From contig NZ_SRSO01000002.1 of assembly GCF_004791695.1 (NCBI RefSeq), forward strand, positions 171,355 to 235,354: DNA of 64,000 nt, written 5' to 3'. Below the pieces are notes generated by a model. That model had not been told where the DNA came from. It was given only the letters and a program-made list of their open reading frames with translations, and ran no database searches. A program made the translations under genes and the position numbers. Shown piece after piece: positions 9,198-17,463 of this stretch (position 1 is the first letter of the stretch; every line of letters begins with the position of its first letter). Source of the stretch: Flavivirga rizhaonensis (GTDB taxonomy: Bacteria > Bacteroidota > Bacteroidia > Flavobacteriales > Flavobacteriaceae).

Positions 9198-11402
9198 ATG
9201 TTATTAACCAAAAGTGATCTGCATTCTGCTCTTAAAAAATATTTTGGATTCAACCAATTCAAGGGCTTGCAGGAAGATGTTGTCGAAAGTGTTTTATCAA
9301 AAAATCATACGTTTGTAATTATGCCAACTGGTGGCGGGAAGTCACTATGTTATCAGTTACCTGCATTAATGCAAGAAGGAACAGCTATAGTTGTGTCACC
9401 ATTAATCGCGTTAATGAAAAATCAGGTAGATGCCATTCGTGGAATCTCTAATGAGGAGGGCGTTGCACATGTACTGAATTCTTCATTGAATAAAACAGAA
9501 GTAAAGCGTGTTAAGGAAGATATTGTAAATGGAGTTACCAAATTACTATATGTTGCGCCAGAATCTTTAACTAAGGAGGAAAATGTTGAGTTTTTGCGTT
9601 CAGTAAAAATATCTTTCATGGCGATTGATGAGGCACACTGTATTAGTGAATGGGGTCATGATTTTAGACCAGAGTATAGAAATTTACGACATATTATTGC
9701 TAGAATAGGAGAAAGTATTCCTATTATTGGGTTAACAGCTACTGCAACGCCTAAAGTTCAAGAAGATATTATAAAGAATTTGGGTATAAGTAATGCGAAA
9801 ACCTTTAAAGCATCTTTCAACAGACCTAACTTATATTACGAGGTAAGACCCAAAACAAAAAATGTAGATGCCGACATTATTAGATTCATAAAACAAAATG
9901 AAGGAAAGTCTGGTATTGTATATTGTTTAAGTAGAAAACGAGTGGAAGAACTAGCTCAAGTACTACAAGTAAATGGTATAAAGGCAGTACCATATCATGC
10001 TGGATTAGATGCGAAATCAAGATCTAGCTATCAAGATAAGTTCTTAATGGAAGATGTCGATGTGGTTGTGGCTACTATTGCTTTTGGTATGGGAATAGAT
10101 AAACCAGATGTACGTTTCGTAATTCATCATGATATTCCTAAAAGTATAGAAAGTTATTATCAAGAAACTGGTAGGGCAGGGCGTGATGGAGGTGAAGGAC
10201 ATTGTTTAGCATATTATGCATATAAAGACATTGAAAAATTAGAGAAATTCATGTCTGGTAAGCCTGTTGCAGAACAAGAAATTGGACATGCATTATTGCA
10301 AGAAGTGGTTGCTTTTGCAGAAACATCTATCTCTAGAAGAAAATTTATTTTACATTATTTTGGAGAAGAGTTTGATAATGAGACTGGAGAAGGTGGCGAT
10401 ATGGATGATAATGTTAGACACCCCAAAAAGAAACATGAAGCAAAAGAAGATGCCGTAGTATTATTAGAGACGATAGAAAAAACGAACGAAAAATATAAAT
10501 CTAAAGACTTGGTAAACGTTATAGTTGGAAAAGAGAATGCCTTAATTAATTCTCATAAAACCAATGAACAGCCATTTTTTGGAAAAGGTAAAGACAAAGA
10601 TAACAAATATTGGATGGCACTGTTAAGGCAGATATTGGTTGCTGGGTATCTTAGAAAGGATATTGAAACTTATGGTGTTATTAAATTAAGTGACCCTGGT
10701 AGATCTTTTATAAAGAAACCATCATCGTTTATGATGACTGAAGATCATATCTTTGAAGGAGAACAGGAAGATGGTACTATTATTACAGCTGCAAAAAGTG
10801 GAGGAGCCGTAGCTGATGAATTATTAATGGGTATGCTTAAAGATTTGCGTAAAAAGAATGCAAAAAAGCTAGAAGTACCACCATTTGTTATTTTCCAAGA
10901 CCCTTCGCTTGAAGATATGGCATTAAAATACCCAATTAACTTATCAGAATTAGCAAATGTGCATGGTGTTGGTGAAGGAAAAGCTAAAAAATACGGTAAA
11001 GATTTTGTAGAATTAATCTCCAGATATGTTGAAGAAAATGATATAGTTCGCCCAGATGATTTGGTCGTAAAATCAACAGGAATTAACTCAGCTAATAAAC
11101 TATATATCATTCAAAATATAGATAGGAAATTGCCTTTAGATGATATTGCTTCATCAAAAGGGATGTCTATGGACGAATTCGTTAAAGAAATGGAAGCTAT
11201 TGTTTATTCTGGAACTAAATTGAATATCAATTATTGGATTGATGATATTTTAGATGAAGATCAGCAAGAAGAAATACATGATTATTTTATGGAATCTGAA
11301 TCTGATAATATTGATAATGCTATTGAAGAATTTGATGGCGATTATGACGATGAAGAATTACGTCTATATCGTATAAAGTTTATTAGTGAAGTAGCTAATT
11401 AA
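9198..11402 (+). CDS. recQ: ATP-dependent DNA helicase RecQ
   Basis: 734 residues. Walker A PTGGGKS at 43-49, DEAH at 144-147 in AIDEAHCISEWGHDFRPEY (the RecQ aromatic loop follows), helicase C motifs in GIVYCLSRKRVEEL and QETGRAGRDGG, then RQC and HRDC regions (PPFVIFQDPSLEDMA) and an acidic C-terminus. It unwinds recombination intermediates and stalled forks with 3'-5' polarity. Odd point: where E. coli RecQ has four zinc-binding cysteines, this protein has SRRKFILHYFGEEF followed by acidic residues and no cysteines, so the zinc knuckle appears to be lost. I believe some flavobacterial homologues share this. Confidence 0.95.
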   Translation: MLLTKSDLHSALKKYFGFNQFKGLQEDVVESVLSKNHTFVIMPTGGGKSLCYQLPALMQEGTAIVVSPLIALMKNQVDAIRGISNEEGVAHVLNSSLNKTEVKRVKEDIVNGVTKLLYVAPESLTKEENVEFLRSVKISFMAIDEAHCISEWGHDFRPEYRNLRHIIARIGESIPIIGLTATATPKVQEDIIKNLGISNAKTFKASFNRPNLYYEVRPKTKNVDADIIRFIKQNEGKSGIVYCLSRKRVEELAQVLQVNGIKAVPYHAGLDAKSRSSYQDKFLMEDVDVVVATIAFGMGIDKPDVRFVIHHDIPKSIESYYQETGRAGRDGGEGHCLAYYAYKDIEKLEKFMSGKPVAEQEIGHALLQEVVAFAETSISRRKFILHYFGEEFDNETGEGGDMDDNVRHPKKKHEAKEDAVVLLETIEKTNEKYKSKDLVNVIVGKENALINSHKTNEQPFFGKGKDKDNKYWMALLRQILVAGYLRKDIETYGVIKLSDPGRSFIKKPSSFMMTEDHIFEGEQEDGTIITAAKSGGAVADELLMGMLKDLRKKNAKKLEVPPFVIFQDPSLEDMALKYPINLSELANVHGVGEGKAKKYGKDFVELISRYVEENDIVRPDDLVVKSTGINSANKLYIIQNIDRKLPLDDIASSKGMSMDEFVKEMEAIVYSGTKLNINYWIDDILDEDQQEEIHDYFMESESDNIDNAIEEFDGDYDDEELRLYRIKFISEVAN

Positions 11403-11411
11403 TAATTTCAA

Positions 11412-11483
11412 TCTACAGTCTACAGTCTTCGGTCTTCGGTCTTCGGTCTTCGGACTAATAAAACTTCGTACTTCAAACTTCAT
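11412..11483. repeat. Heptamer repeats upstream of the cyclophilin-FKBP gene
   Basis: Two copies of TCTACAG (11412-11425) are followed by four of TCTTCGG (11426-11453), then after 9 nt three degenerate ACTTCNN heptamers (11463-11483). All have a 7-bp period. The block ends just before a TATCTTTG promoter box. Similar heptamer arrays with other sequences occur at 24455-24524 and 24614-24767. Confidence 0.8.
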
Positions 11484-11487
11484 TCCT

Positions 11488-11495
11488 TATCTTTG
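11488..11495 (+). promoter_or_regulatory. Candidate -7 box for the PPIase fusion gene
   Basis: TATCTTTG matches the Bacteroidota -7 consensus TAnnTTTG, 24 nt upstream of the ATG at 11520. No clear -33 TTG is seen because the expected position falls in the heptamer repeats. Confidence 0.5.
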
Positions 11496-11519
11496 CGGCT
11501 TTAAATAAAATAAAGAACA

Positions 11520-12452
11520 ATGCAAGACGGTTTATACGCAAAATTTAATACAACAAAAGGAGAGATACTTGTTGCTTTAGAATATCAAAAAACACCAGGA
11601 ACAGTAGGTAATTTTGTTGCTTTGGCAGAAGGTAATCTTGAAAATAAAGTAAAACCTCAGGGGACACCTTATTATGATGGTTTAAAATTCCATAGAGTTA
11701 TTCCAGATTTTATGATTCAAGGTGGATGCCCACAAGGTTCAGGTTCTGGAAACCCAGGGTATCAATTTGATGATGAATTTCATCCAGATTTAAAGCATGA
11801 CACACCTGGAGTTTTGTCTATGGCGAATGCAGGGCCAGGTACTAACGGAAGTCAGTTTTTTATCACTCATGTTGAAACACCGTGGTTAGATAACAATCAT
11901 ACTGTTTTTGGTAAAGTAACAGAAGGTCAAGATATTGTTGATGCTATAGCTCAAGGAGATTCTATCGATAGCCTAGAAATAATTCGTGTAGGTAGTGATG
12001 CAGAAGCTTATAATGCTGTTGAGTCTTTTAGAACCTTTGAAGGCTCTAGAGAAAAAAGATTGGCAGAAGCAAAACAAGCGGTAGAAGCTGAATTAGATAA
12101 AATTGCAACAGGTTTTAATAAAACGGAGAGTGGTTTACGTTATCAAATAATTCAAGAAGGAAGTGGCATAAATGCAGAAACAGGTAAAACAGTATCTGTT
12201 CATTATAAAGGGCAATTGCCTGATGGCACTGTTTTCGATTCTTCGTACAAGCGTAACCAACCAATTGATTTTCCTTTAGGTGTAGGTCAAGTAATTCCAG
12301 GTTGGGATGAAGGGATTGGTTTGTTAAAAGTAGGAGACAAGGCACGTTTTGTAATACCAAGTCATTTGGGGTATGGAAGTAGAGGTGCTGGAGGTGTAAT
12401 ACCACCAGATGCTACTCTTATTTTTGATGTTGAATTGATGGATGTGAAATAA
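11520..12452 (+). CDS. Bifunctional peptidyl-prolyl isomerase: cyclophilin-FKBP fusion
   Basis: 310 residues. Residues 1 to about 160 form a cyclophilin domain (FHRVIPDFMIQGGCPQGSG, NGSQFFITH, HTVFGKV). A helical, charged linker (about 165-210) leads to an FKBP domain (SVHYKGQLPDGTVFDSSY, GVGQVIPGWDEGIGLLKVGD, YGSRGAGGVIPPDATLIFDV). Both halves keep the usual active-site residues, so both cis-trans proline isomerase activities are expected. There is no signal peptide, so it is probably cytoplasmic. Such cyclophilin-FKBP order is known in Flavobacteriia. A strong hairpin terminator follows. Confidence 0.9.
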   Translation: MQDGLYAKFNTTKGEILVALEYQKTPGTVGNFVALAEGNLENKVKPQGTPYYDGLKFHRVIPDFMIQGGCPQGSGSGNPGYQFDDEFHPDLKHDTPGVLSMANAGPGTNGSQFFITHVETPWLDNNHTVFGKVTEGQDIVDAIAQGDSIDSLEIIRVGSDAEAYNAVESFRTFEGSREKRLAEAKQAVEAELDKIATGFNKTESGLRYQIIQEGSGINAETGKTVSVHYKGQLPDGTVFDSSYKRNQPIDFPLGVGQVIPGWDEGIGLLKVGDKARFVIPSHLGYGSRGAGGVIPPDATLIFDVELMDVK

Positions 12453-12474
12453 TTTATATTAACATATGGACTTT

Positions 12475-12502
12475 AAAAACACCTATTTGTAGGTGTTTTT
12501 TT
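12475..12502 (+). terminator. Rho-independent terminator after the PPIase fusion gene
   Basis: An 11-bp perfect stem (12475-12485 paired with 12490-12500), loop TTTG, followed by a T run. It lies 22 nt after the stop codon. Confidence 0.9.
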
Positions 12503-12605
12503 ATGCAATAATTTGACTTTAATCTATGTAATTATTGATTTCAACTTATGGAGTATGTATTTATTTTGTTCATCGATTATTTTCATTTTTAAAGATTTAT
12601 AAAGA

Positions 12606-12613
12606 TATTTTTG
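12606..12613 (+). promoter_or_regulatory. Candidate -7 box almost touching a start codon
   Basis: TATTTTTG fits TAnnTTTG and ends only 4 nt before the ATG at 12618, so the transcript would be leaderless or nearly so. No ribosome-binding site is visible. Confidence 0.4.
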
Positions 12614-12617
12614 CACT

Positions 12618-13040
12618 ATGGTTAGCGTTAAGGATACAAGTTTATATTCAGAAGTCATTAAGGAATTTAATTATTCTTTTGGTACTATGTTTGTCTTTAA
12701 AGAATACGTAGTTTCTGAAATCAATGAGGGTGTAGTTCTTAATTGGGAAGATCATGCCAAAATTTTCACTAATGATATAGCAAATTTTTTAGGAACCAAA
12801 GGCGTTAATACGATTCTTATTTCTAATAGAATTAACTCTTATTCGACTATTGCATCCGACTGGTTGAAATTTTTTAAAAATAACTATAGTTTAAAAGCTT
12901 ATTTAATTGTTTCGGATGAAAAAACGGCAAGGTTGGGTATCATGACTGAAAATTTATTTTTTAATAAAAAAATAAAAAAATTCAATTCGTTGTATGAGGC
13001 TGTAAATTATGTAAAGAGTGGTTTAATTGAAATTAAATAA
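12618..13040 (+). CDS. Conserved hypothetical protein, possibly STAS/SpoIIAA-like
   Basis: 140 residues, soluble, no signal peptide. The alternation of beta strands and helices (YSFGTMFVFKEYVVSEINEG, then NTILISNRINSYS, SLKAYLIVSDE, and a final helix FNSLYEAVNYVKSG) resembles the SpoIIAA-like fold seen in many small flavobacterial proteins. No catalytic motif is visible and I do not recognise a named family. It has its own promoter-like box, follows a terminator and precedes the YfiT-type gene by 20 nt. Confidence 0.7.
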   Translation: MVSVKDTSLYSEVIKEFNYSFGTMFVFKEYVVSEINEGVVLNWEDHAKIFTNDIANFLGTKGVNTILISNRINSYSTIASDWLKFFKNNYSLKAYLIVSDEKTARLGIMTENLFFNKKIKKFNSLYEAVNYVKSGLIEIK

Positions 13041-13047
13041 CAATTTA

Positions 13048-13055
13048 TACATTTG
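13048..13055 (+). promoter_or_regulatory. Candidate promoter for the YfiT-type gene, probably leaderless
   Basis: TACATTTG matches TAnnTTTG; a TTG at 13027-13029 lies 18 nt upstream, an acceptable -33 spacing. The ATG is at 13061, only 5 nt beyond the box, so transcription would begin at or next to the start codon. Confidence 0.5.
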
Positions 13056-13060
13056 CTCTT

Positions 13061-13600
13061 ATGACAGAGCAACAATTAGAAAAACTTAAATACCCGATAG
13101 GGAAGTTTAAATGTCCAACACATATTACTAAACAAGATATTGAAAGTTGGATTTCCATATTAGAACACTTTCCAAATCGCTTAGAAAATCTTGTTAAAGA
13201 CTTAACAGACGATCAACTAGATACGATATACAGACCTGGTGGTTGGACTGTAAGACAGGTGGTGCACCATGTATCTGATAGTCATCATCATGCTTATACC
13301 AGATTTAAATGGGCATTAACAGAAGATAAACCGCTTATAAAAGCTTATTTTGAAGACCGTTGGGCAGAACTAATAGATTCTAAAACAGCCCCAATAGAGA
13401 TGTCAATAAATCATATTAAAGCAATACATTTTAAACTTGTTTATCTTTTAAAAACGTTATCTCTTGATGATTTAAATACTAGTTTTATTCATCCAGAAAC
13501 AAACTCAGAAATACTTTTAAGTTATAATATAGGTAATTATGCGTGGCACAGCAATCATCATTATGCGCATATAGCGAATTTATTGATGAAAAAAAGTTGA
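13061..13600 (+). CDS. YfiT/DinB-family metal-dependent (bacillithiol-type) transferase
   Basis: 179 residues, a four-helix DinB-fold protein. The signature PGGWTVRQVVHHVSDSHHHAY and the C-terminal NYAWHSNHHYAHI supply the metal-binding histidines (H70 and H163-x3-H167). YfiT/BstA enzymes use a divalent metal to conjugate thiols such as bacillithiol to electrophiles; several Flavobacteriia make bacillithiol, but no biosynthesis gene is in this window. The exact substrate is an inference. The MORN-type gene follows 17 nt later. Confidence 0.85.
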   Translation: MTEQQLEKLKYPIGKFKCPTHITKQDIESWISILEHFPNRLENLVKDLTDDQLDTIYRPGGWTVRQVVHHVSDSHHHAYTRFKWALTEDKPLIKAYFEDRWAELIDSKTAPIEMSINHIKAIHFKLVYLLKTLSLDDLNTSFIHPETNSEILLSYNIGNYAWHSNHHYAHIANLLMKKS

Positions 13601-13617
13601 ATTTAAAATAGGTAATT

Positions 13618-14844
13618 ATGAAGTTAATAATATTCGTTCTTTTTATTAGTATAAATATAACCTGGTCTCAGACTTCTTATAAGGAGTATTATGATGATGG
13701 TTCAATAAAGTTAGAAAGTAGTAAAAAAGATGGCAAATTATATGGGGCTACCAAATACTATTTTCCTTCGGGAAAACTTCAACGGATTGTTTATTATTAT
13801 GGAGGGAAGGTAAATGGCATTGGGAAGGAATATTATGAGAGTGGACAATTATCGACATTAGTTAATATTAAAGACGATTTATACCATGGAGAAGCTAAGA
13901 CGTATTCAAAAGAAGGAAAAATATTGACTATTGGTACATATAATAATAATAATAATATACAAATAGGAGAACATAAAGCTTACTACCCCAACGGTGTTTT
14001 AAAAACTATTGGATCTTATAATGAAAATGGCAAACCAAATAAATTATTTAAAGATTATTATGAAAACTCGAAACTTAAATTAAAGACTAATTATATGGAT
14101 GGAATAGTCATTGGAGAAAGAAAGGAATATTTTGAAAATGGACAACTAAAAAATATTAGTACTTATAAAAATGGGAAAGTTAATGGTGATTATTATTCAT
14201 ATTTTGAAGACGGCAAGTTAAATACAAAAACACATTTTACAGATGGTGCATTGAATGGTAAATTCATATCTTATAATGCGGAAGGTAATATTAATAATGA
14301 AAAAGAATTTATTCTAGGCAAAAAGACAGGATTGCACATAGAGTATTATAAAAATGGAGAAATAGGAACGAAATCTTTTTATAAAGACGATAAGCTGGAA
14401 GGTGATTATTTTTATTATTATAGTACAGGAGAAATATGGGTGAAAGCAGAAATGAGTTATGGATATATTGTTACTAAAAGGGTCTATTTTAAAAATGGTA
14501 GTGTAAAATCTGAAGAAATAAAAAATAAAGAATCTGGTGATTATGATTATAAGAAATATCATGAAAATGGTGAATTACATTCAATAGGAGTTAAGGCAAG
14601 CTGGCCTCAGGATGCCAAAACGGGCGAATGGGTATATTACCATACCAATGGGAAATTATATAAAACAGAATTGTATAGCGACTATGGAGGGCTTATGGAT
14701 ATTATTAACTGCTTTGATGGTGTAGGTAGCCCATTAAATAAAGGCTCAATAGTTAATGGAAATGGTAGTTTAAATCATTATGATCTAGAAGGAAATCTTT
14801 TAAAAACGGAAAACTATAAAGACGGAGTATTGAAAAATGATTAG
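13618..14844 (+). CDS. MORN-variant (YwqK-type) repeat protein, secreted
   Basis: 408 residues. A signal peptide (MKLIIFVLFISINITWSQ) is followed along the whole length by about fifteen 20-25-residue repeats of the form YYENGQLK...YKNGKVNGDY. These are the MORN_2 repeats found in YwqK family antitoxins and related flavobacterial surface or periplasmic proteins. The repeats form a beta-sheet solenoid; no enzymatic motif is seen. Despite the family label, no toxin gene is adjacent. Its stop overlaps the start of the acetyltransferase gene by 8 nt. Confidence 0.85.
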   Translation: MKLIIFVLFISINITWSQTSYKEYYDDGSIKLESSKKDGKLYGATKYYFPSGKLQRIVYYYGGKVNGIGKEYYESGQLSTLVNIKDDLYHGEAKTYSKEGKILTIGTYNNNNNIQIGEHKAYYPNGVLKTIGSYNENGKPNKLFKDYYENSKLKLKTNYMDGIVIGERKEYFENGQLKNISTYKNGKVNGDYYSYFEDGKLNTKTHFTDGALNGKFISYNAEGNINNEKEFILGKKTGLHIEYYKNGEIGTKSFYKDDKLEGDYFYYYSTGEIWVKAEMSYGYIVTKRVYFKNGSVKSEEIKNKESGDYDYKKYHENGELHSIGVKASWPQDAKTGEWVYYHTNGKLYKTELYSDYGGLMDIINCFDGVGSPLNKGSIVNGNGSLNHYDLEGNLLKTENYKDGVLKND

Positions 14845-15319
14845 GCATTTAAATTTAAATGACACAGAAGAACTTTTAGATATTTACAATTATTATGTAT
14901 TAAACTCTATAGTTACTTTTGATGATGTAGCTTTGTCTTTAGAGACCTTTAAAGATAAAATTACACGTATAAACAAGGATTATCCATTCATTGTTTTTGA
15001 AGAAAATAATGAAATTCTAGGTTATGCATATGGAAGCAAATGGCGTCCAAAACCTGCATATAAACATACAGTAGAATCTACAGTATATGTAAAGCACAGT
15101 GTGTTAGGAAAACAAATAGGAACTAAACTATATACAGCGCTATTATCCCAATTAAAAGAACAAAACTATCATATTGTTTTGGGAGGTTTAACATTACCAA
15201 ATGATGCAAGTGTCAAACTGCATGAGAAATTTGGGTTTAATCAAGTAGCACATTTTAAAGAGGTAGGATTAAAATTTGGAAAGTGGTTAGATGTCGGTTT
15301 TTGGCAACTACGCTTTTAA
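14837..15319 (+). CDS. GNAT-family N-acetyltransferase (phosphinothricin acetyltransferase-like)
   Basis: 160 residues covering one GNAT domain. The opening MIRHLNLNDTEELLDIYNYY with NSIVTFDD, the central YAYGSKWRPKPAYKHTVEST and the acetyl-CoA loop VLGKQIGTKLY follow the phosphinothricin acetyltransferase (PAT/YncA) subgroup. GGLTLPNDASVKLHEKFGF is the usual C-terminal motif. The natural substrate is probably an amino acid analogue or amine, not determinable here. Translational coupling to the repeat protein is likely from the 8-nt overlap (ATGATTAG). Confidence 0.85.
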   Translation: MIRHLNLNDTEELLDIYNYYVLNSIVTFDDVALSLETFKDKITRINKDYPFIVFEENNEILGYAYGSKWRPKPAYKHTVESTVYVKHSVLGKQIGTKLYTALLSQLKEQNYHIVLGGLTLPNDASVKLHEKFGFNQVAHFKEVGLKFGKWLDVGFWQLRF

Positions 15320-15372
15320 TCAAAAAGAATTCTTCGAGGATCTGCCGAGCATAGTTAGGTTCAAGAAATTCT

Positions 15373-15933
15373 TTATTTATTTTTCCACTTAATATTACAG
15401 CCAATACTTGGTTTTTGTAGGGTAACATTATCTTTATTTTCGATTAAGCAATCTATAGCATGCCTTAAATCTTTACCAGTAACAGGTATCCCATTTCCTG
15501 GGCGAGAATCATCCAACTGTCCTCTATACGTTAGTTTAAGGTCAGTATCAAACACATAAAAATCGGGAGTACATGCTGCGTCATAAGCCTTTGCGATATC
15601 TTGTGTTTCATCATATAAATATGGAAACGGGTAGTTCTCATTTTTAGCATGAATAGTCATGTTTTCAGGACTGTCTTGTGGGTAATTAATAACATCGTTA
15701 CTGGAAATAGCAATAAAGCTAATCCCCTTTTTAGAGTATGAATTTGCAATGGAAACCATTTCTGGATTTACATGAATAACAAAAGGACAATGATTACATA
15801 TAAACATAATTACAGTAGCCTGATTTCCTCTTAACTGATTAAGAGATAAATTGTTTCCAGATACAGTGTCAAATAGATTGAAATCTGGAGCTTGAGTTCC
15901 TAAAGGAATCATATTAGATGGAGTTCTGGCCAT
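15373..15933 (-). CDS. Thioredoxin-family (AhpC/TSA-like) protein
   Basis: 186 residues, no signal peptide. Thioredoxin-fold redoxin with C46-N-H-C49 in IMFICNHCPFVIHVNPE, then SFIAISSNDVINYPQDSP and a late VFDTDLKLTYRGQLDDS. This is the family often annotated as thioredoxin family protein or resistance-protein-like redoxin; it probably acts as a cytoplasmic thiol peroxidase or oxidoreductase. It is convergent with the acetyltransferase gene; the 53-nt gap holds a weak AAGAATT/AATTCTT dyad. Confidence 0.85.
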   Translation of the reverse strand: MARTPSNMIPLGTQAPDFNLFDTVSGNNLSLNQLRGNQATVIMFICNHCPFVIHVNPEMVSIANSYSKKGISFIAISSNDVINYPQDSPENMTIHAKNENYPFPYLYDETQDIAKAYDAACTPDFYVFDTDLKLTYRGQLDDSRPGNGIPVTGKDLRHAIDCLIENKDNVTLQKPSIGCNIKWKNK

Positions 15934-16054
15934 GAAATTTAAGTTTTCTCAAAGTTCGTTATTTTTTTCTATTTCATTCACCTAAAGAAAAATATTATTC
16001 CAAATTTGTTATCGGCCATTTTAAAGTTCATTTGGTAATTTGTATTTTTAAAAA

Positions 16055-16390
16055 ATGAATGACATTATAACTTTTGAAGATTTTACTAAAGTAGATTTAC
16101 GCATAGGGACTATTATTGAAGTTAATGATTTTCCTGAAGCAAGAAACCCCGCATATCAACTTACCATAGACTTTGGAGATTTAGGAATTAAAAAATCATC
16201 TGCACAAATTACAACACTTTATAAAAAAGAAGACTTGTTACAAAGACAGATAGTGGCCGTTGTAAATTTCCCTAAAAAACAAATCGCTAAATTTATGAGT
16301 GAATGTTTAGTATTAGGGGCAGTAAATGGAAAAGATGTTATACTCCTAAATCCAGAAAGTCAAGTAAAAAATGGAACACAAGTAGCTTAA
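16055..16390 (+). CDS. csaA: tRNA-binding domain protein CsaA
   Basis: 111 residues, a single OB-fold tRNA-binding domain (FTKVDLRIGTIIEVNDFPEA, SSAQITTLY, NFPKKQIAKFMSECLVLGA). Length and motifs match CsaA, a dimeric export-related chaperone that also binds tRNA. Its cellular role is not well defined. It stands alone between divergent and gene-free DNA. Confidence 0.9.
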   Translation: MNDIITFEDFTKVDLRIGTIIEVNDFPEARNPAYQLTIDFGDLGIKKSSAQITTLYKKEDLLQRQIVAVVNFPKKQIAKFMSECLVLGAVNGKDVILLNPESQVKNGTQVA

Positions 16391-16613
16391 TTAACTTGTT
16401 ATGTCCTTCAGAAGGAAGAACGACTGAAGAATCTTTTAATGGTATGGCTAAGAGTATGAGATTCTTCGTTTAACTTTGATGTCAAGATGATATACATAAC
16501 CTGAATATTGTGATTACAGATAACTTATAATTGGTATGTTAAATAATTAACATCAGTTCGATTTAGTGTAAATTGATAATCAGTATTTTAAAATATTTCA
16601 AAGAAGAAACCTA

Positions 16614-16700
16614 GTCATTCCGAACGCTATCGAAAACAAAATATATTTTGTTTGAAGATATGAAGCGGAGCTTACGAGGAGGAATCTCGTCATGATGAGA
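16614..16700 (+). repeat. Dispersed intergenic repeat with a 20-bp palindromic core, copy 1
   Basis: Begins gtcattccgaacgc, contains the perfect palindrome AAACAAAATATATTTTGTTT at 16634-16653, then gaagatatgaagcgg and gaggaatctcg. The reverse complement of 24530-24598 shows the same order: GTCATTC, ATCGAAAACAAAATAT, TTGTTTGAAGATA, then an aagaatctca-like end. Confidence 0.75.
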
Positions 16701-16847
16701 TGTCTCGTCACTCATGCCTCGCTCTGTCCTTTGACAAACACTTATATTTCAAATAATTAACTTGGTTCTTTTGAGTATTATTTACGTCGAACTGGCATTA
16801 ATTAGGTATGTTAAGGTCTATACTTGTTATTTAAAAATCAAACAAAA

Positions 16848-16873
16848 ACCGCTACAAAAATTATCGTAGCGGT
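16848..16873 (-). terminator. Terminator for the DUF3276 gene
   Basis: ACCGCTAC (16848-16855) pairs with GTAGCGGT (16866-16873) around a 10-nt loop. Read on the minus strand, the stem is followed by a T-rich stretch. It lies 24 nt past the stop codon of the gene ending at 16898. Confidence 0.85.
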
Positions 16874-16897
16874 CTTTTTAAAAATAGTTAGTTTAGT

Positions 16898-17296
16898 TTA
16901 AATGTCATCAAAATCTACATCAGTAAAGCTTTCAGTAGATTTTTGTGATGAATTTTCGTTTGTTGATGTTTCTTCTGTATTTTCAACCTCATAATTCTTT
17001 TTAAAGTCTTTTTGATGACGTTCACTAATAACTTCATCACCTTTCTTTTCTATAATATAATCAGTCATTTCAGCTAATATATCCTTAAATTCAGAAAAAT
17101 CTTCTTTATAAATATATATTTTGTGCTTTTTGTAATGAAACGACCCATCATCGTTTGTGAACTTTTTACTCTCAGTAATAGTTAGGTAGTAATCATCTGC
17201 CTTAGTGGCTCTTACGTCAAAGAAGTAGGTGCGTCTTCCTGCTCTTAATACTTTCGAAAAAATCTCTTCTCTCTCCATCATATCATTATTGTTCAT
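16898..17296 (-). CDS. DUF3276 / PUR-alpha-like nucleic-acid-binding protein
   Basis: 132 residues. Residues 8-100 form the PUR-like domain (EEIFSKVLRAGRRTYFFDVR, YYLTITESKK, HKIYIYKEDFSEF), the bacterial version of PUR-alpha that binds single-stranded DNA or RNA. The last 30 residues are acidic and Ser/Thr-rich and probably disordered. This family is nearly universal in Bacteroidota; a link to RNA regulation is an inference. A good terminator follows. Confidence 0.85.
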   Translation of the reverse strand: MNNNDMMEREEIFSKVLRAGRRTYFFDVRATKADDYYLTITESKKFTNDDGSFHYKKHKIYIYKEDFSEFKDILAEMTDYIIEKKGDEVISERHQKDFKKNYEVENTEETSTNENSSQKSTESFTDVDFDDI

Positions 17297-17463
17297 AGTG
17301 TATAGAAATTTATTTAAATTATCGTTAAATTGGTTATCAAAAATCTAAAAAAAACCGATACGAACCAACAAATTATGAAGTTTCTTTTTTAAATCTTGTC
17401 TTTTATTGCATTAAATTGAAAAATAGTGACGCGTTATTTGACTGGATTTAAGTAGATTTAAAA

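Larger units (their letters stand above)
16391..16897. other. Gene-free interval with a dispersed repeat and a terminator
   Basis: 507 bases between csaA and the DUF3276 gene, with no credible ORF. It contains a repeat (about 16614-16700) whose core is the 20-bp palindrome at 16634-16653, shared in reverse orientation with 24530-24598, and a terminator for the minus-strand gene at 16848-16873. The rest is unremarkable AT-rich DNA. Confidence 0.65.

Noticed and set aside
13618..14844. Toxin-antitoxin module at the YwqK-type gene
   Set aside because: The family label mentions antitoxin, but there is no toxin-like neighbour; the next gene is a GNAT of the phosphinothricin type, and the repeat protein is secreted.
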